Below, in pieces: positions 16,630 through 23,279 of a stretch of 39,055 nt of DNA. Location of the stretch: positions 1-39,055 of IMG/VR virus record IMGVR_UViG_3300032018_000010, one strand, 5' to 3'. Each line of letters begins with the position of its first letter. Positions within the stretch are counted from its first letter, which is position 1. The DNA comes from a virus. The position numbers and the translations under genes were made by a program. The notes under the pieces were generated by a model, which had not been told where the DNA came from, ran no database searches, and saw only the letters and a list, made by a program, of their open reading frames with translations.

Positions 16630-16657
16630 TTGACAAAGGTTGTTTTTGTGATAAGGT
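16630..16657 (+). promoter_or_regulatory. Rightward sigma70-type promoter
   Basis: TTGACA at 16630-16635 is followed after 16 bases by TAAGGT (16652-16657), preceded by TGA. It lies 45 bases before the first pentapeptide gene's start and is back-to-back with the leftward promoter, forming the early divergent switch. Confidence 0.65.
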
Positions 16658-16701
16658 GAATAAAAAGCAAGATGATTTTTAACACAAACATGGAGGGAAA
16701 A

Positions 16702-17238
16702 ATGAAATTTGAAATTAAGAATAGATGGAGCGGATCAGTACAATTTGTCGCGGAGATTGAGGCAGATGAAAATGCCCTGCTATCGGTAAAAACTGGCCTT
16801 GCTGTTAGGTGGGGCTTTAAAACATCTGCCAACCTCACCGGGGCCAACCTCACCGAGGCCAACCTCACCGGGGCCAACCTCGCCTGGGCCAACCTCGCCG
16901 GGGCCAACCTCACCGGGGCCAACCTCTTTGGGGCCAACCTCGCCTGGGCCAACCTCACCGAGGCCAACCTCACCGAGGCCAAACTCTTTGGGGCCAACCT
17001 CGCCTGGGCCAACCTCACCGAGGCCAACCTCTTTGGGGCCGACCTCACCGGGGCCAACCTCACCGAGGCCAACCTCACCGAGGCCAACCTCACCGGGGCC
17101 AACCTCGCCTGGGCCAACCTCGCCGGGGCCAACCTCACCGGGGCCAAACTCTTTGGGGCCAACCTCGCCGGGGCCAACCTCTTTGGGGCATTCATGTGGA
17201 TTGGCAGAAAGAAATATTTACTTGTTGAAGATAAATGA
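16702..17238 (+). CDS. Pentapeptide-repeat protein (first paralogue)
   Basis: I chose ATG 16702 because GGAGGG lies immediately upstream. Of 178 residues, 1-40 form a globular N-terminus (MKFEIKNRWSGSVQFVAEIE). Residues ~45-165 are about 24 pentapeptide repeats A(N/D/K)L(T/A/F)(G/E/W), which fold as a right-handed quadrilateral beta helix. In DNA the repeat unit is 15 bp and nearly identical, suggesting recent expansion. Some pentapeptide proteins (MfpA, Qnr) mimic DNA and bind gyrase, which would suit anti-host defence, but this is not shown here. A second copy with the same N-terminal module sits at 18392. Confidence 0.85.
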   Translation: MKFEIKNRWSGSVQFVAEIEADENALLSVKTGLAVRWGFKTSANLTGANLTEANLTGANLAWANLAGANLTGANLFGANLAWANLTEANLTEAKLFGANLAWANLTEANLFGADLTGANLTEANLTEANLTGANLAWANLAGANLTGAKLFGANLAGANLFGAFMWIGRKKYLLVEDK

Positions 17239-17606
17239 TGAGCAAATTCAACGCCGATCACTGGCTACGCACAAGAAAGGAAATGCTCATGCAAATAGGA
17301 TGGGTCGAGCCGGAAAGCCTTTATTTTTTCTGGAATATCAAGGACGAATACAAGGCCATGCTTGCCGCCATGAGCCGTGAATGCCAGCTACAGGAAATAG
17401 CCGCGACATTCAAATGCCATGTTGGCACGATCCAGCGCGACAAGTACATGCTTGGCCTGTCGAAAAAGACACCTGGCGGCAGCAACCGAAAAAAGAGAAT
17501 GTTCGGCTACAAGGGCCAACTCCTACCCTGCGCCGAGATAGCGGCACTGGAGGGGGTTGGCTATAATACAGCCTATTCATGGCTTACAAAAGGGAGGTTA
17601 AGTTGA
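17235..17606 (+). CDS. Helix-turn-helix protein
   Basis: The product has 123 residues; the start overlaps the previous stop codon (a second ATG follows at 17238). The N-terminal third is aromatic-rich (SLYFFWNIKDEYKAML). A first helix-turn-helix candidate is CQLQEIAATFKCHVGTIQRD and a second is PCAEIAALEGVGYNTAYSWL. The twin-HTH layout suggests a DNA-binding regulator or replication accessory. No family assigned. Confidence 0.55.
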   Translation: MMSKFNADHWLRTRKEMLMQIGWVEPESLYFFWNIKDEYKAMLAAMSRECQLQEIAATFKCHVGTIQRDKYMLGLSKKTPGGSNRKKRMFGYKGQLLPCAEIAALEGVGYNTAYSWLTKGRLS

Positions 17607-17608
17607 TA

Positions 17609-17794
17609 ATGAAAATATTGGTGTTTGTGGTTTTTTTGCTAATCTGGGGTGCGGGTTGTTTTGTTGTTGATAAATTTATAAACTATACAAGCGGTTCGTT
17701 CGCAGCCAGTACTCCATTTATTATGATGTACGGATGGATGGCTGGTAATCTTGCTAGCTTCATATCTGATTTGATAAATTTGATAAAAAGGTAA
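17609..17794 (+). CDS. Small membrane protein, two hydrophobic spans
   Basis: ATG 17609 follows a GGGAGG site. The 61-residue product has an N-terminal hydrophobic span (MKILVFVVFLLIWGAGCFVV) and a second (FIMMYGWMAGNLASFI). It may act on the host envelope, a common place for small early phage proteins. Not recognised. Confidence 0.5.
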   Translation: MKILVFVVFLLIWGAGCFVVDKFINYTSGSFAASTPFIMMYGWMAGNLASFISDLINLIKR

Positions 17795-17798
17795 AAAA

Positions 17799-17924
17799 AT
17801 GAAATGCGTAAAAACAGGAGAGCCAACGATGAATGGGGTACTGTGCCGGAAATGCAAGGAGCAGTGCGAACATGCCGGGCGGATCAAGATGCTTGATGAG
17901 ATGCTGAGGGAGGAACTACAATGA
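17799..17924 (+). CDS. Very small Cys-rich (zinc-finger-like) protein
   Basis: A 41-residue frame (MKCVKTGEPTMNGVLCRKCK; EQCEHAGRIKMLDEMLREEL) holds a C-x12-C-x2-C-x3-C pattern that could bind zinc. Its stop overlaps the next start (ATGA). Small zinc-binding proteins of this size are frequent in phage early regions. Confidence 0.45.
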   Translation: MKCVKTGEPTMNGVLCRKCKEQCEHAGRIKMLDEMLREELQ

Positions 17925-18157
17925 CCGCACCTCGCACAACAACACAGGCATGGAGAGCGCATGTGCAGATATGCCCGATAACATCCGGGCTGGAAACAAG
18001 GATGCTTGAATCAACCTATCTGCGACTGTGCAAAGATCGCCAGAAAGCGGCGCGAACCAAAGAGGAAATGGACAGCGGCGACCCGTATTCGGTTTGGTGC
18101 CGTGAGTGCAAGGGGAATATTGTACCGGCAGAGCTTACTTTTATCGAGATTGACTAA
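17921..18157 (+). CDS. Small hypothetical protein
   Basis: The product has 78 residues, ATGA-overlapping its upstream neighbour. It is charged and helical in the middle (ETRMLESTYLRLCKDRQKAA) with a C-terminal C-x-x-C pair (WCRECKGNIVPAE). Possibly a small nucleic-acid-binding protein. No family recognised. Confidence 0.5.
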   Translation: MTAPRTTTQAWRAHVQICPITSGLETRMLESTYLRLCKDRQKAARTKEEMDSGDPYSVWCRECKGNIVPAELTFIEID

Positions 18158-18167
18158 GGAGGAAAAA

Positions 18168-18353
18168 ATGCCACAATACATTATTTATATCGACTGTGGT
18201 TATGAGGATGAATACGAGGAAGTATCCGCAGAAAACGAAGAGGAGGCAAACAAAATCGCCTATAAACGGTGGAGAGAAGAGGCCGAAGTCCAGGCAGGTT
18301 ATGGGGTTATTGGAGAAGCGACCGACGATCTTCGAGAGGAGTTTTTGTCATGA
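18168..18353 (+). CDS. Small acidic protein
   Basis: ATG 18168 follows AAGGAGGAAA, a strong ribosome site. The 61-residue product (QYIIYIDCGYEDEYEEVSAE, then helical EEEANKIAYKRWREEAE) is very acidic and resembles small phage beta-alpha folds with DNA-mimic-like charge. That function is not demonstrated. Confidence 0.5.
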   Translation: MPQYIIYIDCGYEDEYEEVSAENEEEANKIAYKRWREEAEVQAGYGVIGEATDDLREEFLS

Positions 18354-18391
18354 ATTTATTCAAATACCGATATTAATAAAGGGAGATACCC

Positions 18392-18892
18392 ATGCAATTC
18401 GAGATTAAAAACAGATGGACAGGGGATGTACAATTCACGGCAGAAATAAATGCGACCAACGATATGTTGCCGGGGGTTAAAATTGCTTTGTCGGTTAAGT
18501 GGGGGTTGAACTACGGTGCCGATCTGCGCGGTGCCGACCTGAGCGGTGCCAATCTGCGCGGTGCCAATCTGCGCGGTGCCGATCTGAGCGGTGCCGACCT
18601 GAGCGGTGCCAATCTGCGCGGTGCCAATCTGCGCGGTGCCAATCTGAGCGGTGCCGACCTGAGCGGTGCCAATCTGCGCGGTGCCGATCTGCAAATTTTC
18701 CAAGCAGGAAGATATACGGCGTGGGTGCAAAAAACACATACCAGAATAGGATGCCAGTATCACAGCAACAAGGAGTGGAGAGCATTTGACGATGAAAAAA
18801 TATCTTCCATGGCTGATGATGCCGTGGAGTGGTGGTCTGAAAATAAGAAGATTATTTTTATGATGATATCCGCAATGGGTAAGAAAAAATGA
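18392..18892 (+). CDS. Pentapeptide-repeat protein (second paralogue)
   Basis: The product has 166 residues with GGGAG before ATG. Residues 1-40 ([20 protein letters not shown]) match the N-terminal module of the 16702 protein at most positions. About 12 pentapeptides A(D/N)L(R/S)G follow, encoded by a GGTGCC(A/G)A(T/C)CTG(C/A)GCGG-type 15-bp unit, and then a C-terminal ~60-residue globular tail ([21 protein letters not shown]-containing) that the first copy lacks. The two genes differ in repeat consensus, so they diverged and expanded separately. Confidence 0.8.
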   Translation: MQFEIKNRWTGDVQFTAEINATNDMLPGVKIALSVKWGLNYGADLRGADLSGANLRGANLRGADLSGADLSGANLRGANLRGANLSGADLSGANLRGADLQIFQAGRYTAWVQKTHTRIGCQYHSNKEWRAFDDEKISSMADDAVEWWSENKKIIFMMISAMGKKK

Positions 18893-19056
18893 GTAACAAT
18901 CTATTCAAAGACCAAGCATCAAAGGAGTTCCGCACCACGGAAGTCATTGCTGCCATATTCCTGATATTGTGGGCGGTGGTAATCTTCGGCACCCTGTTCG
19001 AGTGTGCGGATAAGACGGCTGAGATTCAGGGGAGGAAAATATGTCGGACGCGATAA
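18889..19056 (+). CDS. Small membrane protein
   Basis: A 55-residue frame starting inside the pentapeptide stop codon (ATGA). One hydrophobic span is clear ([19 protein letters not shown]) between a Lys/Arg-rich N-terminal part and a short polar tail. It ends overlapping the next gene's start region. Probably a single-span envelope protein. Confidence 0.45.
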   Translation: MSNNLFKDQASKEFRTTEVIAAIFLILWAVVIFGTLFECADKTAEIQGRKICRTR

Positions 19057-19307
19057 AAGAAGCACTGGTGTCTGGAGATAATGAGGCAACACGGTCGCCA
19101 TATTGGCTTATTCTCGACCCTAGGCAGAACATGAGGTGCAATATCCACGAAATGGCGGGCGGAATAACAGGACCGTTCTTTTGCCGAGAGGATGCGGAAG
19201 GTTTTCTACGGGCGACAAGATACAATTTTTCTGACCGCGCCCATGTTTATTGTTTATCTGGGCATAGGTCGAAAAAATATGACGACCTATGCCGCGAGAC
19301 AAGATAA
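19041..19307 (+). CDS. Small hypothetical protein
   Basis: The product has 88 residues with GGGGAGGAAA before the start at 19041. Polar, with an aromatic centre (YWLILDPRQNMRCNIHEMAG) and a helical segment (REDAEGFLRATRYNFSDR). The pattern of residues is that of a small globular protein. No family recognised. Confidence 0.5.
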   Translation: MSDAIKEALVSGDNEATRSPYWLILDPRQNMRCNIHEMAGGITGPFFCREDAEGFLRATRYNFSDRAHVYCLSGHRSKKYDDLCRETR

Positions 19308-19441
19308 TCATAACCCTACTGGCAACCCTACTATCATGGGCCATGATCTACCACCACCTACACCAGACATATAACCCTGCAATAGTTGGCTATTGGCAGA
19401 TGCACCCGGTGACGAAGCAGCTTTATTTTGTCAAAAGGTAA
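19289..19441 (+). CDS. Very small membrane-anchored protein
   Basis: A 50-residue frame (MPRDKIIITLLATLLSWAMI then polar HHLHQTYNPAIVGYWQMHPV) overlaps the previous gene by 19 bases. The N-terminal hydrophobic stretch after two basic residues looks like a signal anchor, with an aromatic C-terminal domain outside. Function unknown. Confidence 0.4.
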   Translation: MPRDKIIITLLATLLSWAMIYHHLHQTYNPAIVGYWQMHPVTKQLYFVKR

Positions 19442-19450
19442 AACAAAAAG

Positions 19451-19479
19451 TTGCATAAAACATTGTGCAGTGGTATACA
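19451..19479 (+). promoter_or_regulatory. Sigma70-type promoter
   Basis: TTGCAT (19451-19456) and TATACA (19474-19479) are 17 bases apart, 48 bases ahead of the GTG start at 19527. The leader contains a GGGC/GCCC hairpin (around 19490-19509). A near-identical plan (promoter, short GGGC hairpin, ribosome site) lies ahead of the cassette gene at 27889. Confidence 0.6.
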
Positions 19480-19526
19480 TTAGACAACAGGGCAGCACGA
19501 CGCAGCCCATAACCGGGAGAGATACC

Positions 19527-19739
19527 GTGGCAAAACAAATAACCTGTGTTGACTGCGGCAACACGGCATACGATTACGACGAGCAATGGTACAGCACCAT
19601 CATCGGCCCGGTTTGCCGTGAATGTGTCGGAATACATATGCCCTTCAATCCAAGAGAAGAAGAGGACATGGGCCGGAGCAGGCGTGAAATGGTGCGCGAG
19701 CAAAACGCAATTGATGATTTTGAGTATTCAAAACTATAG
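19527..19739 (+). CDS. Small Cys-rich zinc-finger-type protein
   Basis: GTG 19527 has GGGAGAG eight bases upstream; a longer frame exists but lies over the promoter. The 70 residues hold two Cys pairs (ITCVDCGNTAYD; PVCRECVG), spaced as in a zinc ribbon, then an Arg/Glu-rich tail (REEEDMGRSRREMVREQNA). Likely a small DNA- or protein-binding zinc protein. Confidence 0.55.
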   Translation: MAKQITCVDCGNTAYDYDEQWYSTIIGPVCRECVGIHMPFNPREEEDMGRSRREMVREQNAIDDFEYSKL

Positions 19740-19748
19740 GAGGGAATT

Positions 19749-19907
19749 ATGCCGACTTTCAAAGTAAAACGCCATGCCGAAGATGATTCCATGTTTGAAA
19801 TTTGGTCAGAGGACGAGCGACACCTGGTGGCAATAATTCACGAAGATATGCTCTTGCCGTTCAAGGGGAATTACGCCGAAATGGTTCTTGTAGAAGAAGA
19901 AAATTAG
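19749..19907 (+). CDS. Small hypothetical protein
   Basis: A 52-residue frame after TAGGAGGGAATT, so translation is likely strong. Sequence is strand-rich and acidic (MPTFKVKRHAEDDSMFEIWS; YAEMVLVEEEN). It is the last small gene before the noncoding region at 19.9-20.35 kb. Function unknown. Confidence 0.5.
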   Translation: MPTFKVKRHAEDDSMFEIWSEDERHLVAIIHEDMLLPFKGNYAEMVLVEEEN

Positions 19908-19910
19908 TAT

Positions 19911-19940
19911 TTGACATTCAACAAATAAAGGTGCTAAGAT
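19911..19940 (+). promoter_or_regulatory. Strong sigma70-type promoter before a gene-free region
   Basis: TTGACA (19911-19916) and TAAGAT (19935-19940) are 18 bases apart and start immediately after the preceding gene's stop codon. Transcription would begin near 19947 and run for about 450 bases before the ERF gene's start, crossing the structured region. Confidence 0.7.
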
Positions 19941-19946
19941 GAGAGA

Positions 19947-20298
19947 AGCAAGAACATTTGCGACGATCCCGACGAGATCAAATAGCACTGAAAAACCTTT
20001 GCCCCCAATGGCCGCACTTTCTCTCTCTTCGTCGGGATCAGAACTTTTGCGCTTGCGGGGGCATTTTTTATTCAGAGTTTCTTGCAGTCGCCCCGGCAGA
20101 CCCAGCCAAAGAGATAACCTGAGCAGCCGGGTAGTAAAACTTCCACGGCGGTATTCCAGTAGCCACCAACCGTCCAGCGAGAACGCACCGGATATGTGTG
20201 ATGCAGCCTTTCGAGGCCGAACGAGTTTAGCCCGCTTTAAGGGTTCCGGCAATTTCGTGGAAGTTTCGCCAGCACCGATATAACCCGCTGGTCTTTTA
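19947..20298 (+). ncRNA. Candidate structured noncoding RNA upstream of the recombination genes
   Basis: No convincing gene lies here although the stretch follows a good promoter. Paired segments on the plus strand: 19965-19975 with 20029-20039 (11 bp); 20000-20006 with 20057-20063 (7 bp, followed by T6), which interleaves with the first and so would form a pseudoknot or a switch; 20092-20097 with 20126-20131 (6 bp); 20137-20147 with 20256-20266 (11 bp); a UUCG-capped hairpin at 20206-20217; and 20269-20273 with 20287-20291 then TCTTTT, terminator-like. It could be a regulatory leader, a trans-acting RNA or a terminator complex. It does not match tmRNA, RNase P or 6S features I know. Confidence 0.45.
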
Positions 20299-20301
20299 GG
20301 A

Positions 20302-20339
20302 GTGTGACAGCATTAGAATTGATCTAGTGCGCTTCACAC
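20302..20339 (+). promoter_or_regulatory. 14-bp stem-loop before the ERF gene
   Basis: GTGTGA (20302-20307) pairs with TCACAC (20334-20339), and GCATTAGA (20310-20317) pairs with TCTAGTGC (20323-20330, one G-U), around a five-base loop ATTGA. It sits 60 bases before ATG 20399. There is no T-run, so an operator, RNA-processing or translation-control element is more likely than a terminator. Confidence 0.5.
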
Positions 20340-20398
20340 GATCATGGTGGTGAAATATGCAAAACTTAGCCAACAACATAACAACGGGAGGAACAGAC

Positions 20399-21055
20399 AT
20401 GAACATTTATCAAAAACTAATCGAGGTCCGCAAGTCATGCGAATACCTGCAAAAATCAAACGAGGGGGCACAGTATAAATACGTTTCCAGCTCTCAAACC
20501 CTCTCGGCCCTTAAAAGCAAGATGGACGAGCTTGGCCTGTTGTTGGTGCCTAAAATCACAAGTTCGAGTGTTGACACCGACACGATTGATCAGCCGCCAG
20601 ATAAGTACGGAAAACTGAAAAGAACATCAACATATTTTACTCAACTCTGGATAGTCTATGTATGGATCAACGCAGAAAACCCAGAGGAGCAGATTGTTTG
20701 CCCATGGTATGGACAGGGTGTTGATATTGCCGGGGAAAAGGGCGTTGGCAAGGCCGTAACCTATGCAGAGAAATATTTCCTGCTCAAGTTTTTCAATATT
20801 GCCACAGACAAAGATGACCCAGATTCTTTCCAGAAGAAAAACGAACCAGACCCCAAGAAGCCAGACTCCGACCCAGAAGCAAACGACACCTGTGCCGAGT
20901 TATGCACCGAAATGGAAAAGGCCGACAGCTTTGAAGCATTGACATCATGGGCAGCAGCAAGCAAACCGCAGGTTGAAGCACTGCCGGAGTTTCAGAGAAA
21001 CAAGGTGTACGATGTGTATCGGAAAACTGAAATCAAATTAAAGAAGGCGAAATAA
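20399..21055 (+). CDS. erf: ERF-family single-strand annealing protein
   Basis: ATG 20399 has GGGAGGAACA upstream; an in-frame ATG at 20357 is weaker. The 218-residue product starts with helical MNIYQKLIEVRKSCEYLQK, includes YKYVSSSQTLSALKSKMDELG and the ERF core GQGVDIAGEKGVGKAVTYAE followed by KYFLLKFFNIATDKDDPD, the conserved motif of the family. The C-terminal ~70 residues are acidic and helical, as in P22 Erf. It promotes annealing of single strands in phage recombination. It is followed at once by a PD-(D/E)XK nuclease, the usual exonuclease-annealase pairing. Confidence 0.85.
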   Translation: MNIYQKLIEVRKSCEYLQKSNEGAQYKYVSSSQTLSALKSKMDELGLLLVPKITSSSVDTDTIDQPPDKYGKLKRTSTYFTQLWIVYVWINAENPEEQIVCPWYGQGVDIAGEKGVGKAVTYAEKYFLLKFFNIATDKDDPDSFQKKNEPDPKKPDSDPEANDTCAELCTEMEKADSFEALTSWAAASKPQVEALPEFQRNKVYDVYRKTEIKLKKAK

Positions 21056-21804
21056 TGGCTATCATATCAACAGAATCAGGCCACTGGTACGATCTGAAGG
21101 GCAATCCGGCATATACCATTACCGGGTCAAAAGGACAAGAACGAAACACCACGCTGCGCGATGCCAGGAAGGTGGGACTGGTTCCGTCTGTGACCACCAT
21201 TCTTTCAGTATTAGCAAAGCCTGGCCTGGAGCGGTGGAAAATGATACAACTCCTCCAATCCGCTCTTACTCTCCCCAAGTTAGAAGGGGAAAGCCTGGAC
21301 GGGTACGCCGAGAGGGTAATAGCTGACAGCCAAGAGCAGGGCAAAAAAGCCCGTGACCTTGGCACAGGAATACATGGCTCTATCGAGAGATATTTCTTGG
21401 GGTTGTCCTATGACAATAAATCAAGGGTTGCGGCGGCTCTGGATGTTCTTCCTCAAGGACAAGAATGGAGCGCGGAAAAATCTTTCTCCTCACACTTCGG
21501 GTTCGGCGGCAAGTGTGATCTTCATAGCGAGAACTGGGTTATCGACTTCAAAACAAAGGAGTTTTCGGAGGTTGATGGATTAAAAATATGGGACGAACAC
21601 GCAATGCAACTTGCAGCGTATCGGTACGGCCTGGGCAAGCATTCTGCCCGCTGCGCAATTTGCTATGTCTCTACCATTAGCGACATAGCCCACTTGATCG
21701 AGATAGGGGAGGAGGAGCTTGCGCGGGGATGGGCCATGTTCTATCATACCCTTTCTTTGTGGATAGAGCAGAAAAAATATAATCCATCTTTCGCAAAAAA
21801 ATGA
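21055..21804 (+). CDS. PD-(D/E)XK nuclease, recombination exonuclease
   Basis: The 249-residue start overlaps the ERF stop (TAATG). The family hallmarks appear in order: GTGIHGSIERYF, then D in FGGKCDLHSEN followed by WVIDFKTKEFS (the D-x(n)-(D/E)-x-K core), then QLAAYRYG, the conserved Gln helix. Such nucleases resect DNA ends to give single strands for the annealing protein. Its length is close to that of phage RecB-like exonucleases. The C-terminus overlaps the NinB gene. Confidence 0.8.
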   Translation: MAIISTESGHWYDLKGNPAYTITGSKGQERNTTLRDARKVGLVPSVTTILSVLAKPGLERWKMIQLLQSALTLPKLEGESLDGYAERVIADSQEQGKKARDLGTGIHGSIERYFLGLSYDNKSRVAAALDVLPQGQEWSAEKSFSSHFGFGGKCDLHSENWVIDFKTKEFSEVDGLKIWDEHAMQLAAYRYGLGKHSARCAICYVSTISDIAHLIEIGEEELARGWAMFYHTLSLWIEQKKYNPSFAKK

Positions 21805-22214
21805 AAGAGTTCAAAATCAACAGCCTTGCCGAGCTATCCCGCGCCATTACGGAAATAGACGCAGAATGGCACGAGGCTCATTACCTTGAGGTGACGATTA
21901 AGCGCAAGGCCAAGCAAAGGACACTGACCCAGAACGGATCGTTGCACCTGTTCCTTACGCGGCTGGCTGGCGTTTTGAACGATGCTGGCTTTGATATGCG
22001 CCGGACGTTGAAACACGACGCAGAGATACCTTGGACAACCGAGAATGCGAAGGAGTTTTTGTGGAGGCCGATTCAAAAAGCTCTGACTCAAAAGACCAGC
22101 ACAACGGAAATCACAACGGTAGATCCGACACAGATTCACGATGTATTATGCAGGCACCTGGGGCAAAAACTTGGGGTTGTCTGCCCACCATGGCCCAAGA
22201 AGGAGGACAAGTGA
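21801..22214 (+). CDS. ninB: NinB-like recombination mediator
   Basis: The 137 residues show the lambda NinB (Orf) pattern: ITEIDAEWHEAHYLEVTIKR, KQRTLTQNGSLHLFLTRLAGV, RTLKHDAEIPWTTENAKEFL and IHDVLCRHLGQKLGV. In lambda this protein binds single-strand DNA and helps RecA-independent recombination. Position after an exonuclease gene and an annealase gene matches lambdoid recombination clusters, although only this Nin-type gene was clearly seen nearby. Confidence 0.8.
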   Translation: MKEFKINSLAELSRAITEIDAEWHEAHYLEVTIKRKAKQRTLTQNGSLHLFLTRLAGVLNDAGFDMRRTLKHDAEIPWTTENAKEFLWRPIQKALTQKTSTTEITTVDPTQIHDVLCRHLGQKLGVVCPPWPKKEDK

Positions 22215-22375
22215 TGGCTGACATAACCAAATGTTCAAACGCAAAAGACGGCTGCAAGTGGATGAAGCAATGCGCCAGGTTCGCGGAAACCCATGGCGAG
22301 AACCAGAAGTGGCATGATTATTATTTTCACGGGGTACACTGCCTCGCGTTTATCCCGCGGGTGGGCCGGAAATGA
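22214..22375 (+). CDS. Very small Cys/His-rich protein
   Basis: ATG 22214 overlaps the NinB stop with AAGAAGGAGG upstream. The 53-residue product (ADITKCSNAKDGCKWMKQCA; YYFHGVHCLAFIP) has four Cys and several His, which could bind zinc. Several lambdoid recombination clusters carry such small zinc proteins. Family not recognised. Confidence 0.5.
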   Translation: MADITKCSNAKDGCKWMKQCARFAETHGENQKWHDYYFHGVHCLAFIPRVGRK

Positions 22376-22569
22376 GCGGGCCATGGAGAAAAGGCACCCC
22401 ACCAAAGAACGAGGTGTTGCGGGTCCGTGGCGACGATTGGGAGGCCCTGGCTATAGCTGTTCCGTTTAAAAAGACGACGGGGAAAAGAAAAAGGCAATGG
22501 CGATGGGTTTCCCTTGCAAATAAGCTACATATTTTCCATGATGTAATCGAGTGGAGATTTGACACATGA
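22372..22569 (+). CDS. Small basic protein
   Basis: The product has 65 residues, ATGA-overlapping both neighbours. It is Lys/Arg/Trp-rich (VLRVRGDDWEALAIAVPFKK; KRKRQWRWVSLANKLHIFHD), suggesting nucleic-acid contact. No family recognised. Position inside the recombination operon is the main clue to function. Confidence 0.5.
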   Translation: MSGPWRKGTPPKNEVLRVRGDDWEALAIAVPFKKTTGKRKRQWRWVSLANKLHIFHDVIEWRFDT

Positions 22570-22865
22570 TCAACCCTACAGCAGCGCAAAAACGCCGGTG
22601 GGACAGGGTTGCAAACCTGGGCTGTTTACCGTGCCGCCTTGACGGCTTTTTTGGCACCCCTGCCACCATAAGCCATTGCCATGACCACGGCAACAGGGAC
22701 CATGACAGAGTGTGGCCTGGGTGTCCTGTTCACCACCTGTACCAAGAAGCAGTAGATGGAATACCGAACCGGCACAAAAACCCCGTGGAGTTTGCGGAGA
22801 AATACGGGACCGACGACGAACTACACCGCATTACTTGCGCACTTTTAGGGGAGACCCCGGAATGA
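22566..22865 (+). CDS. Ref-like (RecA-dependent nuclease) HNH protein
   Basis: The 99 residues carry C-L-P-C then a His-rich run (TISHCHDHGNRDHDRVWPG, CPVHHLYQEAVDG) that matches the P1 Ref family, where a metal-bound HNH fold cleaves DNA in RecA-coated D-loops. The spacing Cys-x2-Cys, H-x-H-x4-H and CPxHH agrees with the family, and length is close to its compact form. It lies between two recombination proteins and a methylase, consistent with a recombination or DNA-damage role. The reaction is inferred. Confidence 0.7.
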   Translation: MINPTAAQKRRWDRVANLGCLPCRLDGFFGTPATISHCHDHGNRDHDRVWPGCPVHHLYQEAVDGIPNRHKNPVEFAEKYGTDDELHRITCALLGETPE

Positions 22866-22966
22866 AGATATTAATTATGGCGTTTGGTGGTTTTCTTGGG
22901 TTTACAGCCACATTCTTATTCTTGTATTTTGTGGTATCTCCTTTTGTCCAGGGCCTGTTTAAATGA
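22862..22966 (+). CDS. Very small membrane peptide
   Basis: A 34-residue frame (MKILIMAFGGFLGFTATFLF; LYFVVSPFVQGLFK) that is almost wholly hydrophobic. Its start overlaps the previous stop (ATGA) and its stop overlaps the next start. A single-span inner-membrane peptide is likely. Confidence 0.45.
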   Translation: MKILIMAFGGFLGFTATFLFLYFVVSPFVQGLFK

Positions 22967-23052
22967 CCACCTGGCAACGCTACTTCATGGCAATTATAAT
23001 CCTGCTTCTAGCCGCTAATCTTGTGGCTATACAAATGGGGGTGTATGAATGA
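22963..23052 (+). CDS. Very small membrane peptide (second of a pair)
   Basis: A 29-residue frame (MTTWQRYFMAIIILLLAANL then VAIQMGVYE) overlaps both neighbours by four bases. The hydrophobic centre would span a membrane once. With the preceding peptide this forms a tight pair; the layout is coding-like, but at this size the call is tentative. Confidence 0.4.
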   Translation: MTTWQRYFMAIIILLLAANLVAIQMGVYE

Positions 23053-23279
23053 CCTGCATCGGCTTAAAATATCGCGCGGACATATCAACCCGCACCACCA
23101 AGCGCGGAATACAGCGGCTTGTCCATTTGCGGCTCTTGAAGCGTAGATCTTGCGCCGGTTGTCCAGAATGTTCACAGGTGCTTACATGGGCGCAACAAGG
23201 GGCAAGGATTCATCGGTTCAATGAGGTTGAGCATGGGCGGGTTTACCGGCTCGACCGGGAGATAAAAGATGAGCGTTGA
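23049..23279 (+). CDS. Small basic Cys-containing protein
   Basis: The product has 76 residues, strongly basic (RADISTRTTKRGIQRLVHLR; LLKRRSCAGCPECSQVL), with a C-x-x-C-x-x-C cluster that could hold a metal. The start overlaps its upstream neighbour and the stop lies inside the next gene. It may bind DNA or RNA. Not assigned. Confidence 0.5.
   Translation: MTCIGLKYRADISTRTTKRGIQRLVHLRLLKRRSCAGCPECSQVLTWAQQGARIHRFNEVEHGRVYRLDREIKDER

Noticed and set aside
16608-18763. Long antisense frames over both pentapeptide genes and apparent repeat arrays resembling CRISPR
   Set aside because: The 15-bp units are contiguous with no spacers and encode A(N/D)L pentapeptides on the plus strand. The antisense frames are by-products of that periodicity.
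19806-20252. A 148-residue minus-strand frame
   Set aside because: It has no ribosome site, crosses a plus-strand gene and its promoter, and looks like a shadow.
19939-20283. A 114-residue plus-strand frame over the structured region
   Set aside because: Its ATG overlaps the -10 element, the composition is Ser/Arg/Pro-rich without any recognisable fold, and it runs through the complementary segments that look like RNA structure.
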